From Pandoraea bronchicola (lineage in GTDB: Bacteria > Pseudomonadota > Gammaproteobacteria > Burkholderiales > Burkholderiaceae), in the NCBI RefSeq assembly GCF_902459805.1, contig NZ_CABPST010000006.1, forward strand, positions 124,001 to 188,000: a stretch of 64,000 nucleotides of DNA, written 5' to 3'. A program made the position numbers and the translations under genes. The notes under the pieces were generated by a model that did no database searches, was not told where the DNA came from, and was given only the letters and a program-made list of their open reading frames with translations. Each line of letters opens with the position of its first letter. The stretch's first letter is position 1. Below are positions 51,886 to 61,134 of the stretch, one piece after another.

Positions 51886-52500
51886 ATGCAATTGATTGGA
51901 ATGCTGGATTCCCCGTACGTGCGCCGCACGGCGATTTGCCTGAAGTTGCTGGGGCTGCAATACGAACATCGCTCGCTGTCCGTGTTTCGAACGTTCGACG
52001 AATTCGCGGCGATCAACCCGGTGGTGAAGGCTCCGACACTCGTGACCGATGGCGGCACGGTGCTCATGGACTCGACCCTCATCCTGCAATACGTCGAGAC
52101 GCTGGTCGATCCGGCGCGGCGGCTCGTGCCCATCGATCCTGTCGAACATCTGCGCGCGTTGCGCCTCACGGGGCTGGCGCTGGCGGCATGCGAGAAGTCG
52201 GTGCAACTGGTGTACGAGCGCGAGTTGCGCCCGAGCGAGAAGCGCCACACGCCGTGGACGGATCGGGTGCGCCATCAACTGAAAGCGGCGTTTTACGCGT
52301 TGGAACTCGAGCTGGCGCAGGTGCCGGTTCTGGCGACGCCGGATCAGATCGGTGAGCACGGTGTGACGATTGCCGTGGCGTGGCGCTTTCATCAATTGAT
52401 GGTGCCGGAAATCGATTTCAGCACTGAATTCCCGGAACTCGCCAAGTTTTCTGCGCAAGCCGAAGCGTTGCCGGCATTCCGCGAAACGCCGCCGATCTGA
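51886..52500 (+). CDS. Glutathione S-transferase family protein
   Basis: The 204-aa protein has a thioredoxin-like N-terminal domain (MQLIGMLDSPYVRRTAICLK, then INPVVKAPTLVTDGGTVLMD with the cis-Pro and glutathione-binding STLILQY) and an all-helical C-terminal domain. The catalytic residue is probably Ser9 of DSPYVRR. It conjugates or reduces small electrophiles with glutathione, or acts as an isomerase. CAGGAGCGAGAC precedes ATG 51886. A hairpin follows the stop. Confidence 0.87.
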   Translation: MQLIGMLDSPYVRRTAICLKLLGLQYEHRSLSVFRTFDEFAAINPVVKAPTLVTDGGTVLMDSTLILQYVETLVDPARRLVPIDPVEHLRALRLTGLALAACEKSVQLVYERELRPSEKRHTPWTDRVRHQLKAAFYALELELAQVPVLATPDQIGEHGVTIAVAWRFHQLMVPEIDFSTEFPELAKFSAQAEALPAFRETPPI

Positions 52501-52529
52501 GCCGGACGGCCGGGCTGCAGAGGAGGATG

Positions 52530-52553
52530 TGCCGGACGGCTCGCCGTCCGGCA
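52530..52553. terminator. Bidirectional hairpin between GST and ABC-2 genes
   Basis: TGCCGGACGGC (52530-52540) and GCCGTCCGGCA (52543-52553) pair over 10-11 bp with a minimal CTCG-type loop. A related GCCGGACGGCC lies at 52501-52511. No T tract. Confidence 0.6.
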
Positions 52554-52560
52554 TGAGACG

Positions 52561-53330
52561 TCAGTTCTTGAGGCGGTAGCCCGTCTTGAACATCCACGCG
52601 ACGATGGCGAGGAAGACGGTGAGGAACACGAGCGTCATGCCCAGACTGACGCCGACGCTGACGTCCGCCAACCCGTAGAAGCTCCAGCGAAAACCGCTGA
52701 TGAGATACACGACCGGGTTGAACAGCGTGACCGTGCGCCAGAACGGCGGCAGGATGCTCGTCGAGTAGAAGCTGCCGCCGAGGAACGTGAGCGGCGTGAT
52801 GATAAGCAGCGGCACCAGTTGCAACTTCTCGAATCCATCGGCCCAGATGCCGATGATGAATCCGAGCAGACTGAACGTCACGGCGGTGAGCACCAGAAAC
52901 AGCACCATCCACAGCGGATGCTCGATGCGTAGTGGCACGAACAGCGCTGCGGTGCCGAGCATGATGACACCGAGAATGATCGACTTGGTCGCCGCCGCGC
53001 CCACATACGCCACCACGATCTCCATATACGACACGGGCGCGGAGAGCACCTCGTAGATCGTGCCGGTAAATCGCGGGAAATAGATGCCGAACGAGGCATT
53101 CGTCACACTCTGCGTGAGCAGCGAGAGCATGATGAGGCCCGGCACAATGAACGCGCCGTACGGCACGCCCTCGATCTCGGGAATACGCGAACCAATGGCC
53201 GCACCGAACACCACGAAGTACAGCGACGTCGAGATGACGGGGGAGATGATGCTCTGCATCAGCGTGCGACGCGTGCGGGCCATCTCGAAGTTGTAGATCG
53301 CCCTGACGGCATAGAAATTCATGGCGCGGC

Positions 53331-53334
<4 letters not shown>
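52561..53334 (-). CDS. ABC-2 type exporter permease
   Basis: The 257-aa membrane protein has six segments and the ABC-2 pattern: [58 protein letters not shown], and [20 protein letters not shown] with [20 protein letters not shown]. It is YadH/NodJ-like. ATG 53334 overlaps the ATPase stop (ATGA). It exports a hydrophobic or lipid-like substrate with the ATPase; the substrate is unknown. Confidence 0.92.
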
Positions 53335-54260
<926 letters not shown>

Positions 54261-54406
54261 GGCGGCGACGATAGCACAGGCGTGCGGAACTTGTTGGGTA
54301 CGTGGTGCGGGCAATAGAAAGGCGGGCATCGGGGCTGCCGTCAGTCCCGAATGCCCGCCCGCGGAGATCGGCGTGGCCGGGACAGCGCCCGGCACATGCC
54401 GATGCC

Positions 54407-54835
54407 TTAGCCCTTTGGCATCTCCTTCGGCACGATCACCATCCAGTTCATGCCGAAGCGGTCCCTGACCATGCCGAACGTCTTCGCGAAGAAGGTCTCG
54501 CCCAGCGCCATGTTGACTTCGCCGCCGTCTGCGAGGGCGTTGAAGGCTTTCTCGGCTGCACCCACTTCCGAAAAGTCGACCGACAGCGAGAAGCCGTCGA
54601 ATTTGGGCTTGCCGCTCACCATGCCGTCGGAGGCCATTACCATCGATTCGCCGAGGGTGAATTCGCCGTGCATGATCTTGTTCTCGCTTCCCGGCGGGAG
54701 CATTCCCTCCGGACAGCTTTCAGGGCTTTCGCCATAGCGCATCAGCATGCCGCGCTTCGCCCCCAGGGTCTTCTCGTAAAACGCAATGGCTTCTTCGCAA
54801 CGACCTTCGAAAAACAAATAGGAATGGACTTGCAT
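54407..54835 (-). CDS. PhnB-like VOC protein
   Basis: The 142-aa protein matches the PhnB/3-demethylubiquinone-like VOC group: [60 protein letters not shown] and [20 protein letters not shown]. Two beta-alpha-beta modules are present. Function unknown; such proteins are dimeric and may lack metal. AGAGGAGCACTCC precedes ATG 54835. The next upstream gene (SnoaL-like) is on the same strand 60 bp away and may be co-transcribed. Confidence 0.88.
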   Translation of the reverse strand: MQVHSYLFFEGRCEEAIAFYEKTLGAKRGMLMRYGESPESCPEGMLPPGSENKIMHGEFTLGESMVMASDGMVSGKPKFDGFSLSVDFSEVGAAEKAFNALADGGEVNMALGETFFAKTFGMVRDRFGMNWMVIVPKEMPKG

Positions 54836-54895
54836 GGAGTGCTCCTCTCTATGTCTCAAAAAGGGGGGGCATCACGACGCCCCGGCAGGGAAATG

Positions 54896-55315
54896 CTACG
54901 GCGCCAGTTTCATGGGCACCGAGGCGTGCTCATGCACCACACGCCAACGGCCTTGTGTCTTGCGATAGCCCACCGTCGCGCGCACGGTGGCGCCGTGCGT
55001 CTGTCCGTCAAGACCGGTGTTGCGCACGATATTCACGCTGTGGCTGAACGCCAGATCGCCGGCGTGCATGAGATGCCATTGCGTGACTTCGAAGTGGATC
55101 GGCCCGGCCGTCTGGCCGAACCAACCCTCGAGCAGACGTCGGTACGCCTCGTGACCGCGATGCTCGGTGGGTGGCATCACGTCGAACACCACGACATCGG
55201 GGTCGTAATGTTCGAGCAATGTGCCGACCTTCTTGTTGCGCACGGCATCGAGCCATGCCGCATGGATCGCACGAATGGCCGCTTCACCGCCATGTGCCGG
55301 ATACGTCTCCACCAT
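54896..55315 (-). CDS. SnoaL/NTF2-like protein
   Basis: The 139-aa protein has an NTF2-like cone fold: IRAIHAAWLDAVRNKKVGTL, LEHYDPDVVVFDVMPPTEHR, HFEVTQWHLMHAGDLAFSHS and the final strand GRWRVVHEHASVPMKL. The family (ketosteroid-isomerase-like, DUF4440) includes enzymes and detoxification or binding proteins. GGAGGCACT precedes ATG 55315. It is divergent from a TetR gene and its promoter contains two palindromic operators, so it is likely TetR-controlled. Confidence 0.87.
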   Translation of the reverse strand: MVETYPAHGGEAAIRAIHAAWLDAVRNKKVGTLLEHYDPDVVVFDVMPPTEHRGHEAYRRLLEGWFGQTAGPIHFEVTQWHLMHAGDLAFSHSVNIVRNTGLDGQTHGATVRATVGYRKTQGRWRVVHEHASVPMKLAP

Positions 55316-55359
55316 AGTGCCTCCTCGCGTATTGCGCTGATATGCCGCACTGTAACCTG

Positions 55360-55416
55360 TCCTTGTGGACAGTGTACACAAACAATAACAGACATAATGG
55401 ACACTGTCCACAAGGA
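55360..55416. promoter_or_regulatory. Dual palindromic operator between SnoaL-like and tetR genes
   Basis: TCCTTGTGGACAGTGT (55360-55375) is an exact inverted copy of ACACTGTCCACAAGGA (55401-55416). Each arm contains a smaller palindrome: TGGACAGTGTACA (55366-55378) and TGGACACTGTCCA (55398-55410), centres 32 bp apart, about three helical turns. The second site lies 12 bp before the tetR start. Confidence 0.75.
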
Positions 55417-55422
55417 GTTGTC

Positions 55423-56073
55423 ATGACAGAACAAGACGCAACGACCGGGCCGGCACGCACGACGTATCGGCATGGCGACCTGCGCCGGGCGTTGTTGGAA
55501 GCGGGAATTGCGCTCGCGCGCGATGGGGGGCCGGATGCCGTGATCCTGCGTGAGGCCACGCGCCGCGCGGGGGTTGTGCCCAATGCGGCGTATCGCCACT
55601 TTGCGAATCGTCAGGATTTGCTCGACGCTGTGCGCTCGGCGGCGTTGGCTGAACTGGCGCTGGCCATCGAACACGAGATGGCGGCGCCCGGGATGGCGTC
55701 GCTCGACGCCGTCGCGCGTGCGCGTGCCGGTTTGCGCGCCGTCGGTATTGGCTACCTGCACTTCGCGCGCGCGCAGCCGGGGCTGTTTCGTACGGCGTTT
55801 GCGCCGTCGGAAAACGTGCGCTCGGCTGCAACGCCAGACAAGGCGGGCACGAGCGGACTCAATCCGTTCCAACTGCTGGGGGCGGCGCTCGACGGCATGG
55901 TGAGCGCCGGCATCATCAGCGCCGCGCAGCGGCCCGGCGCGGAGTATCTGGCGTGGGCCGCCGTGCATGGATTGGCGGTGCTGGTGATCGACGGCCCGCT
56001 GCGCGATCTGCCCGGCGATCAGGTTGACGCGCTGGGCCAGCGGCTCGTGGCGATGGTCGAGCGCGGCCTATAA
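55423..56073 (+). CDS. TetR-family regulator (WHG/TetR_C_33-like C-terminus)
   Basis: The 216-aa protein has a TetR helix-turn-helix at about 16-62 (LRRALLEAGIALARDGGPDA, LREATRRAGVVPNAAYRHFA) and a C-terminal ligand domain with VGIGYLHFARAQPGLFRTAF, resembling TetR_C_33. CAAGGAG lies before ATG 55423. It is divergent from the SnoaL-like gene, and the shared promoter has a dual operator that would allow autorepression. Ligand unknown. Confidence 0.9.
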   Translation: MTEQDATTGPARTTYRHGDLRRALLEAGIALARDGGPDAVILREATRRAGVVPNAAYRHFANRQDLLDAVRSAALAELALAIEHEMAAPGMASLDAVARARAGLRAVGIGYLHFARAQPGLFRTAFAPSENVRSAATPDKAGTSGLNPFQLLGAALDGMVSAGIISAAQRPGAEYLAWAAVHGLAVLVIDGPLRDLPGDQVDALGQRLVAMVERGL

Positions 56074-56105
56074 AAGCCGTGATGCGCGGCGCGGCCCCGC
56101 CGTCC

Positions 56106-57011
56106 TCATGGTTTCGTCAAACGAGGCGTCAGCAAGTCGGCGAGCCAGTTCATGAACGCTTGTGCGCGCCGGGGCAGGTGACGCCGGTTCGCATAGAGCA
56201 GCGTGACGGCCAGCGGCTCCGGCTGATACTCCGGCAACACTTCCTGCAGCGTGCCATCGGCCAGAAGGCCGCGAACGCCGCTCTCGGGCGCCTGAATCAG
56301 CCCGAGCCCGGCGACGCACGCCGCCTGATAGGCGTCGGCGTTGTTCACCGTCAGCACGCCTTCCATCGGCCATTGTGTGTAGCGCTCGCCATCGAAGTAT
56401 TCCCAACCGGCCGGGCGAGTGCCCAACGTCGTCGCGTAGTGAATCAACTGATGGGTGCGCAGATCGTCGAGCGTGCGCGGCACGCCGTGACGCTTGAGGT
56501 AGGCCGTGCTCGCCACGTTGATCTGACGCATGTGACCGAGCGGCCGCGCGATCAGCGTCGAATCGACGATGGCGCCCACGCGCAAGACGCAGTCGAACCC
56601 TTCGCGCACGAGGTCCACGCGCCGGTCCGTGCTCGATAGCTCCACGCGCAGTGCCGGATGCTGCGCCAAAAATGCGGGCAATTGCGGAATAACGGTCGTG
56701 CGCGCGAGCGTGGCGGGCAGATCGATGCGCAGGCGCCCGGTGAGCGCTTCGTCGCGCGCCACGAACATCGTTTCCCACTCCTCCATATCGGTGAGCAGAT
56801 CCTTGCATCGCTCGAGGCATGACTGACCATCCTGCGTGAGTTGTACGCGTCGCGTGGTTCGATGCAGCAACCGCGTGCCCAATTTGGTCTCGAGTTGCTT
56901 GATGGCGTTGGAAACGCTGGCGCGCGGCAGACCGAGACTGTCTGCGGCCTGCGTGAAACTGCCGGTCTCCGTAACGCGCACAAAGATGCGCATGGCGTCG
57001 AGCTGATGCAT
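56106..57011 (-). CDS. LysR-family regulator
   Basis: The 301-aa protein has a LysR helix-turn-helix (LDAMRIFVRVTETGSFTQAA, LGLPRASVSNAIKQLETKLG, LLHRTTRRVQLT) and an effector domain of the type seen in the DsdC/YafC-like subgroup (LRIDLPATLARTTVIPQLPA, GFDCVLRVGAIVDSTLIARP). It is divergent from a short-chain dehydrogenase gene. The AT-rich gap between them carries a short palindrome, so it likely controls that gene. Confidence 0.93.
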   Translation of the reverse strand: MHQLDAMRIFVRVTETGSFTQAADSLGLPRASVSNAIKQLETKLGTRLLHRTTRRVQLTQDGQSCLERCKDLLTDMEEWETMFVARDEALTGRLRIDLPATLARTTVIPQLPAFLAQHPALRVELSSTDRRVDLVREGFDCVLRVGAIVDSTLIARPLGHMRQINVASTAYLKRHGVPRTLDDLRTHQLIHYATTLGTRPAGWEYFDGERYTQWPMEGVLTVNNADAYQAACVAGLGLIQAPESGVRGLLADGTLQEVLPEYQPEPLAVTLLYANRRHLPRRAQAFMNWLADLLTPRLTKP

Positions 57012-57061
57012 GGCGAGAGAGAGGACTGGCGCGTCGATCGGCCGGTCAATTGTTATTTGAA

Positions 57062-57080
57062 TTTGATCAGTGTAATCAAA
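57062..57080. promoter_or_regulatory. Candidate LysR operator in the divergent promoter
   Basis: TTTGAT (57062-57067) and ATCAAA (57075-57080) are perfect inverted repeats with 7 bp between. The spacing is not the strict T-N11-A, so the call is tentative. The rest of 57012-57285 has no gene. Confidence 0.45.
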
Positions 57081-57285
57081 ACCGATGGGTTTATTGGTGA
57101 AGTTCGATGCAATAGTCTGTTGAACATACCGCAGTCCCTGAAGCGCTCCGTCAGCAGCCGTGACGAACGGCGCAGGCGAAAGCCGGCAGACGCGGGACGA
57201 GGCGGCCCGTATGAGGCGGGGCCGCCGCCATTCTTCAGCGGGGCGATGCCAGCGAGCATTACCCTAAGCATTCAGGAAAATCACC

Positions 57286-58044
57286 ATGACCCGAAAAATC
57301 GTTCTCATTACCGGTGGCAGCCGTGGCCTGGGCCGTGCTTCGGCACTCGCCGCCGCACGTCGCGGTATCGACGTCATCCTCACCTATCGCAGCCAGCGTG
57401 CAGAGGCCGCCGCGGTGGTGGCCGAGATCGTCCGGTTGGGAGCGAAGGGCATCGCCTTGCCGCTCGACGTCTCGGACGCGGCGCAGTTCGCCGCGTTTGC
57501 CGCCGAGATCAAGCGCGTGTTGGGCGACGTCTGGCAACGCGATACGTTCGACTTCCTGCTCAACAATGCCGGCACGGGCTTGCACAGCGCCTTTGCCGAG
57601 ACGACGCAAGCGCAGTTCGATGAACTGATGCGTATCCATCTGAAGGGACCGTATTTCCTGACACAGGCGTTGCTGCCGCTGATCGCAGACGGCGGTCGCA
57701 TTCTGAATGTGTCGAGCGGTCTGGCGCGCTTCTCGCTGCCGGGCGCGTCGGCCTACGCCATGATGAAGGGAGGCATCGAGGTGTTCTCGCGTTATCTGGC
57801 AAAGGAGTTGGGCACGCGCGGCATCCGGGCCAACACGGTTGCTCCGGGCGCCATCGCGACGGATTTCAACGGCGGCACGGTGCGCGACAACCAGGGCGTC
57901 AATCAGATGATTGCGGCGAATACGGCGCTGGGCCGCGTGGGTGAGGCCGACGACATCGGCGGCATGGTGGCGGCGCTGCTGGCCGACGAGACGGGATGGA
58001 TCAATGCCCAGCGCATCGAGGCATCGGGCGGCATGTTCGTCTGA
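57286..58044 (+). CDS. Short-chain dehydrogenase/reductase (classical SDR)
   Basis: The 252-aa oxidoreductase has the cofactor loop TGGSRGLG, NNAG at 93-96, Ser143/Ser144 in NVSSGLARFS, and the catalytic Tyr157-x3-Lys161 (SAYAMMKGG), then NTVAPGAIATDF. It is most like 3-oxoacyl-ACP reductase-type or NADP-dependent SDRs, because Arg13 and Arg35 near the cofactor favour NADP. It is divergent from a LysR gene that probably regulates it. The substrate is unknown. Confidence 0.92.
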   Translation: MTRKIVLITGGSRGLGRASALAAARRGIDVILTYRSQRAEAAAVVAEIVRLGAKGIALPLDVSDAAQFAAFAAEIKRVLGDVWQRDTFDFLLNNAGTGLHSAFAETTQAQFDELMRIHLKGPYFLTQALLPLIADGGRILNVSSGLARFSLPGASAYAMMKGGIEVFSRYLAKELGTRGIRANTVAPGAIATDFNGGTVRDNQGVNQMIAANTALGRVGEADDIGGMVAALLADETGWINAQRIEASGGMFV

Positions 58045-58056
58045 GGCGGGCGCGCG

Positions 58057-59013
58057 TCAGTGAGGGCTGCGGCGTGAGCGCATCGACCCGGACCACGCCA
58101 CGGCCCCGACGATGCATACGCCGCCCACCGCCATCTTGAGCGTGGGCGACGTGCCGAACAGCACCCACGCGAAGGCGATCGCATAGACCGGCTCGAGGGC
58201 GATGACGACGGCTGCCTGACTGGCCTTGACCGTGCGCAGCGCGTGGATGAAGAGGGTGTACGCCAGTGCGGTGCAGACAATGCCGAGGCAAGCGAGCCAT
58301 CCCCATTGCGGGGCGGGCAGCGTGAGCGCCTCGCGCCATGCGAACGGACCGAGTACGAGCAGGATACCAAGACACTGCCACCAACTGGCCTGCAACGGCG
58401 ACGCTTGCGCGCCCAGTACGCGATTGGACAACGCGATGACCGCGTAGATGGCGCCGGAAAGCACGCCCCACGCGAGGCCGACGGTGGCACCTGCTTGCCA
58501 GTCGAACGCCGGTGTGACAAGGGCGAGTCCAATGCACACGAGCCCGATGACGCCGGCGTCGCCAAGCGTCGGACGCTCACGGCGCAAAGGCCATTCGAGC
58601 AGGATGACGAAGGCCGGGAAGCATGCGAAGCCGAGCGTGCCGACGGCGACGCCGCCCGCTTTGATCGCCAGAAAGAAGGCGAGCCAGTGCACGGCGAGCA
58701 GCACACCGGCCACGACGAGCCGCAACGCTGATGCACACGATAGGCCTTGCCAGGGAGCCCCGCCCGAGAGTCGCGCGGCACCGCGCACGCCCGCGAGCCC
58801 GGCGATGGCGATGACACTCAGCGCAAGCCATGAGAAGAGGCCGCGGCCGAAGACGATCATGGTGCTGCTCGCGGCGATGTGCTCGCCGAACAGCGCCGAG
58901 GCGCCGAACAGCATCGCCGCGACATGCAGCGCGATCTGCTGGCCGGCCCCGCCGCGTGGGGGCAGGGCGACGCCGGGTGTGGCGGGGTTGCCGGCCGCGG
59001 CGGCCTCAGGCAT
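58057..59013 (-). CDS. EamA/DMT-family membrane transporter
   Basis: The 318-aa protein has ten membrane segments in two EamA repeats: HVAAMLFGASALFGEHIAAS, LLAVHWLAFFLAIKAGGVAV, TLGFACFPAFVILLEWPLRR, and CTALAYTLFIHALRTVKASQ with AAVVIALEPVYAIAFAWVLF. The last is the conserved EamA TM9 region. ATG 59013 overlaps the lrp stop by eight bases (ATGCCTGA), so regulator and transporter are co-translated. An amino-acid exporter role is suggested by that pairing. Confidence 0.9.
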   Translation of the reverse strand: MPEAAAAGNPATPGVALPPRGGAGQQIALHVAAMLFGASALFGEHIAASSTMIVFGRGLFSWLALSVIAIAGLAGVRGAARLSGGAPWQGLSCASALRLVVAGVLLAVHWLAFFLAIKAGGVAVGTLGFACFPAFVILLEWPLRRERPTLGDAGVIGLVCIGLALVTPAFDWQAGATVGLAWGVLSGAIYAVIALSNRVLGAQASPLQASWWQCLGILLVLGPFAWREALTLPAPQWGWLACLGIVCTALAYTLFIHALRTVKASQAAVVIALEPVYAIAFAWVLFGTSPTLKMAVGGVCIVGAVAWSGSMRSRRSPH

Positions 59014-59485
59014 TGCCGGAAGTGTCCGGCACCGGGACTGCCGTGGTGTACATGACCTGCTTGAGCGCAAAGCTCGAGCGGATGTTGCGGATGCCGGGAA
59101 TGCGCGAGAGACGGTCGGTGATCAACGTTTCATAAGCGCTCATATCGCTCACCATGACGCGCAGCAGATAGTCGGCATCCCCCGACATCAGGTAACACTC
59201 CATCACGTTGGGCAGGGCGGTGACGGCGGCTTCGAAGGCGTCGAGTCCGTCACGGTTCTGGTTCTCGAGCGTGACGTGGATGAACACGTTGATATGCAGC
59301 CCAAGCCGCGACGGGTCGAGCAGCGTCACACGCTGACGGATGTAACCGGCCGCTTCGAGCGCTTTCACGCGCGCCAGACAAGGCGACGGCGAAAGGTTGA
59401 CCCGCGAGGCGAGTTCCACGTTGGTCAGGCGGGCGTCGGCTTGCAGCTCCCGCAGAATCTTCAAATCAATGGCGTCGAGTTCCAT
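59006..59485 (-). CDS. Lrp/AsnC-family regulator
   Basis: The 159-aa protein has an N-terminal helix-turn-helix (IDLKILRELQADARLTNVEL, VNLSPSPCLARVKALEAAGY) and a RAM domain (HINVFIHVTLENQN, VMECYLMSGDADYLLRVMVS). It is the first gene of a pair with an EamA transporter, overlapping by eight bases. An Lrp regulator of amino-acid export, comparable in logic to LysG/BrnFE-type systems, is a plausible role. Confidence 0.93.
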   Translation of the reverse strand: MELDAIDLKILRELQADARLTNVELASRVNLSPSPCLARVKALEAAGYIRQRVTLLDPSRLGLHINVFIHVTLENQNRDGLDAFEAAVTALPNVMECYLMSGDADYLLRVMVSDMSAYETLITDRLSRIPGIRNIRSSFALKQVMYTTAVPVPDTSGNA

Positions 59486-59787
59486 ACCACATTGCGCGCG
59501 CGCCCCGGATGGGGGCCGGCGTTCCAGTCGATTAGCCGCTCGGTAGGCGACAGTGCCGCAATACTAGCCTATTTATCGGTTCGCCAATCGTCCCATACGT
59601 TCTCTCCCCTCCCGATGCGGCTTACTGCCGCCAATACGGCAGCCGTCTGCGCGTACGCAACGCGATGGATATCCCGGTGGCGCAACGATGATGAGCGGCG
59701 TTGACTCAGGCAGGTGAGGTAACCCGGCGATGCGAGTCCCGCCGATTCCGGGAGCGCTGACACAGTATCGGCGGATATCGCGCATGA

Positions 59788-61044
59788 TCAGAACCGGTGA
59801 CGCAGGCCCGCGAGCACGGCCACCTGATTCTTCACGCCTGCCCCTGCCGGGCCGAACGCGTTGATGGCTGCGACCGTCGCATCGCCGGCGGCCCGCTGGT
59901 AGATCACGGAGGCGTGCAGGTCGGTGCGCTTCGAGAAGTAGTACGCTGCTCCCGCATCGATCTGATGCCAGCGCGGGCGCGTGCCCGACGCAAACGACGT
60001 CGCGCCGGTGCCTGTGTAACCTGACGCATCGGTGAAGATGTAGCCGATGCCGGCGAACAGTGCAGGTGAGAACTGATAACGCGTATTGATTTCGTAGTTG
60101 TCGACGCGCATGTCCTGTCCGTTCTGATAGCGAAGCCGCGTGTCGGTGAAGACCGCGCTCACGCGTGCGTCACCGAAGCTGTAGCTGCCGGCGACACCGA
60201 TGACGTCCTGACGAGAAACGAAGCCGGCGTTATAGAACAGGCTTGTCGACAGCGTGTATTCGTCGCCGATAGCCCCGCCCGGATTGGTTGAGGTGGCCGC
60301 TGATGCCGACGGATTGCTCAGATGCAGAAAGGTCGCTGCCGCCCCGATCGGCCCGCGCTGATACTGAATGCCAAGGCCGAGCGCACGGTTGTTCGCAAAG
60401 CCGTTGCTGCCGCCGCTCGCACTTTGGTTGCTGAACGCATACAGCGCGCCAAGCGTAAGACCTGCGATCGGTGAGTATTCGTACTTCACGGACTGGTTCA
60501 ACCGGAACGTCGAGAAGGTATTGTCGACGTCGCCCACGTGTGCGCCGTAGATGCTGCCGAACTGCGTCCACGATTCGAACGGCGACAGATAGACGAAGCC
60601 GAACTCGTACTGGCGTCCGAAGGTGAGCGTGCCCCAGCGCGGGTTCGACAGGCCGGCAAACGCTTGCCGGCCGAACATGCGACCGCCCTGTCCGAGGGTT
60701 CCGTTGATGCCGCTGAAGCCGTTCTCGAGCGTGAAGATGGCCTTGTTGCCGTCGCCGAGATCTTCGCTGCCCGTCAGGCCGAAGCGGTCGCCGCTGCCGA
60801 AGCCGGTGGCCAGCGCCACGCGGCTCGCACCTTTGGCCCCGACCGCGGACGCGACGTTGTTGGTATAGCCAATGCCATTGTCGATGATGCCGTAGAGCTG
60901 AACCGAGCTTTGCGCGAGGGCGGGTAGTGCCGCAAGGGCGAGGGAAACGCTCAGCAGAGCCCGGGTCGAAGCACGGACGCACCGGCGTTTTCGCAAACGC
61001 GAGGACGAGAAGGGCCGTCCTGCGCACGAATGGCGTTGGATCAT
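59788..61044 (-). CDS. Gram-negative porin
   Basis: The 418-aa product has a long basic leader (about 45 residues) ending in a Sec signal (ALLSVSLALAALPALAQ), then SSVQLYGIIDNGIGYTNNVA. RFGLTGSEDLGDGNKAIFTL, FAGLSNPRWGTLTFGRQYEF and the terminal GLRHRF with Phe are porin landmarks. It is longer than the porin at 4758 by about 55 residues, partly in the leader. ATG 61044 has AGGAGACAAC upstream; a later start within the leader is possible. It follows an aromatic-acid type MFS gene by 90 bp on the same strand and likely supplies its substrate across the outer membrane. Confidence 0.92.
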   Translation of the reverse strand: MIQRHSCAGRPFSSSRLRKRRCVRASTRALLSVSLALAALPALAQSSVQLYGIIDNGIGYTNNVASAVGAKGASRVALATGFGSGDRFGLTGSEDLGDGNKAIFTLENGFSGINGTLGQGGRMFGRQAFAGLSNPRWGTLTFGRQYEFGFVYLSPFESWTQFGSIYGAHVGDVDNTFSTFRLNQSVKYEYSPIAGLTLGALYAFSNQSASGGSNGFANNRALGLGIQYQRGPIGAAATFLHLSNPSASAATSTNPGGAIGDEYTLSTSLFYNAGFVSRQDVIGVAGSYSFGDARVSAVFTDTRLRYQNGQDMRVDNYEINTRYQFSPALFAGIGYIFTDASGYTGTGATSFASGTRPRWHQIDAGAAYYFSKRTDLHASVIYQRAAGDATVAAINAFGPAGAGVKNQVAVLAGLRHRF

Positions 61045-61134
61045 GTTGTCTCCTGAATGTCTTGTAATGAGTTGACGGTGTCTTGTGTGCCTTGGTGGGC
61101 GGGGCGCTCGTGTTGCGGGGCAGGTCGGCTCAAG

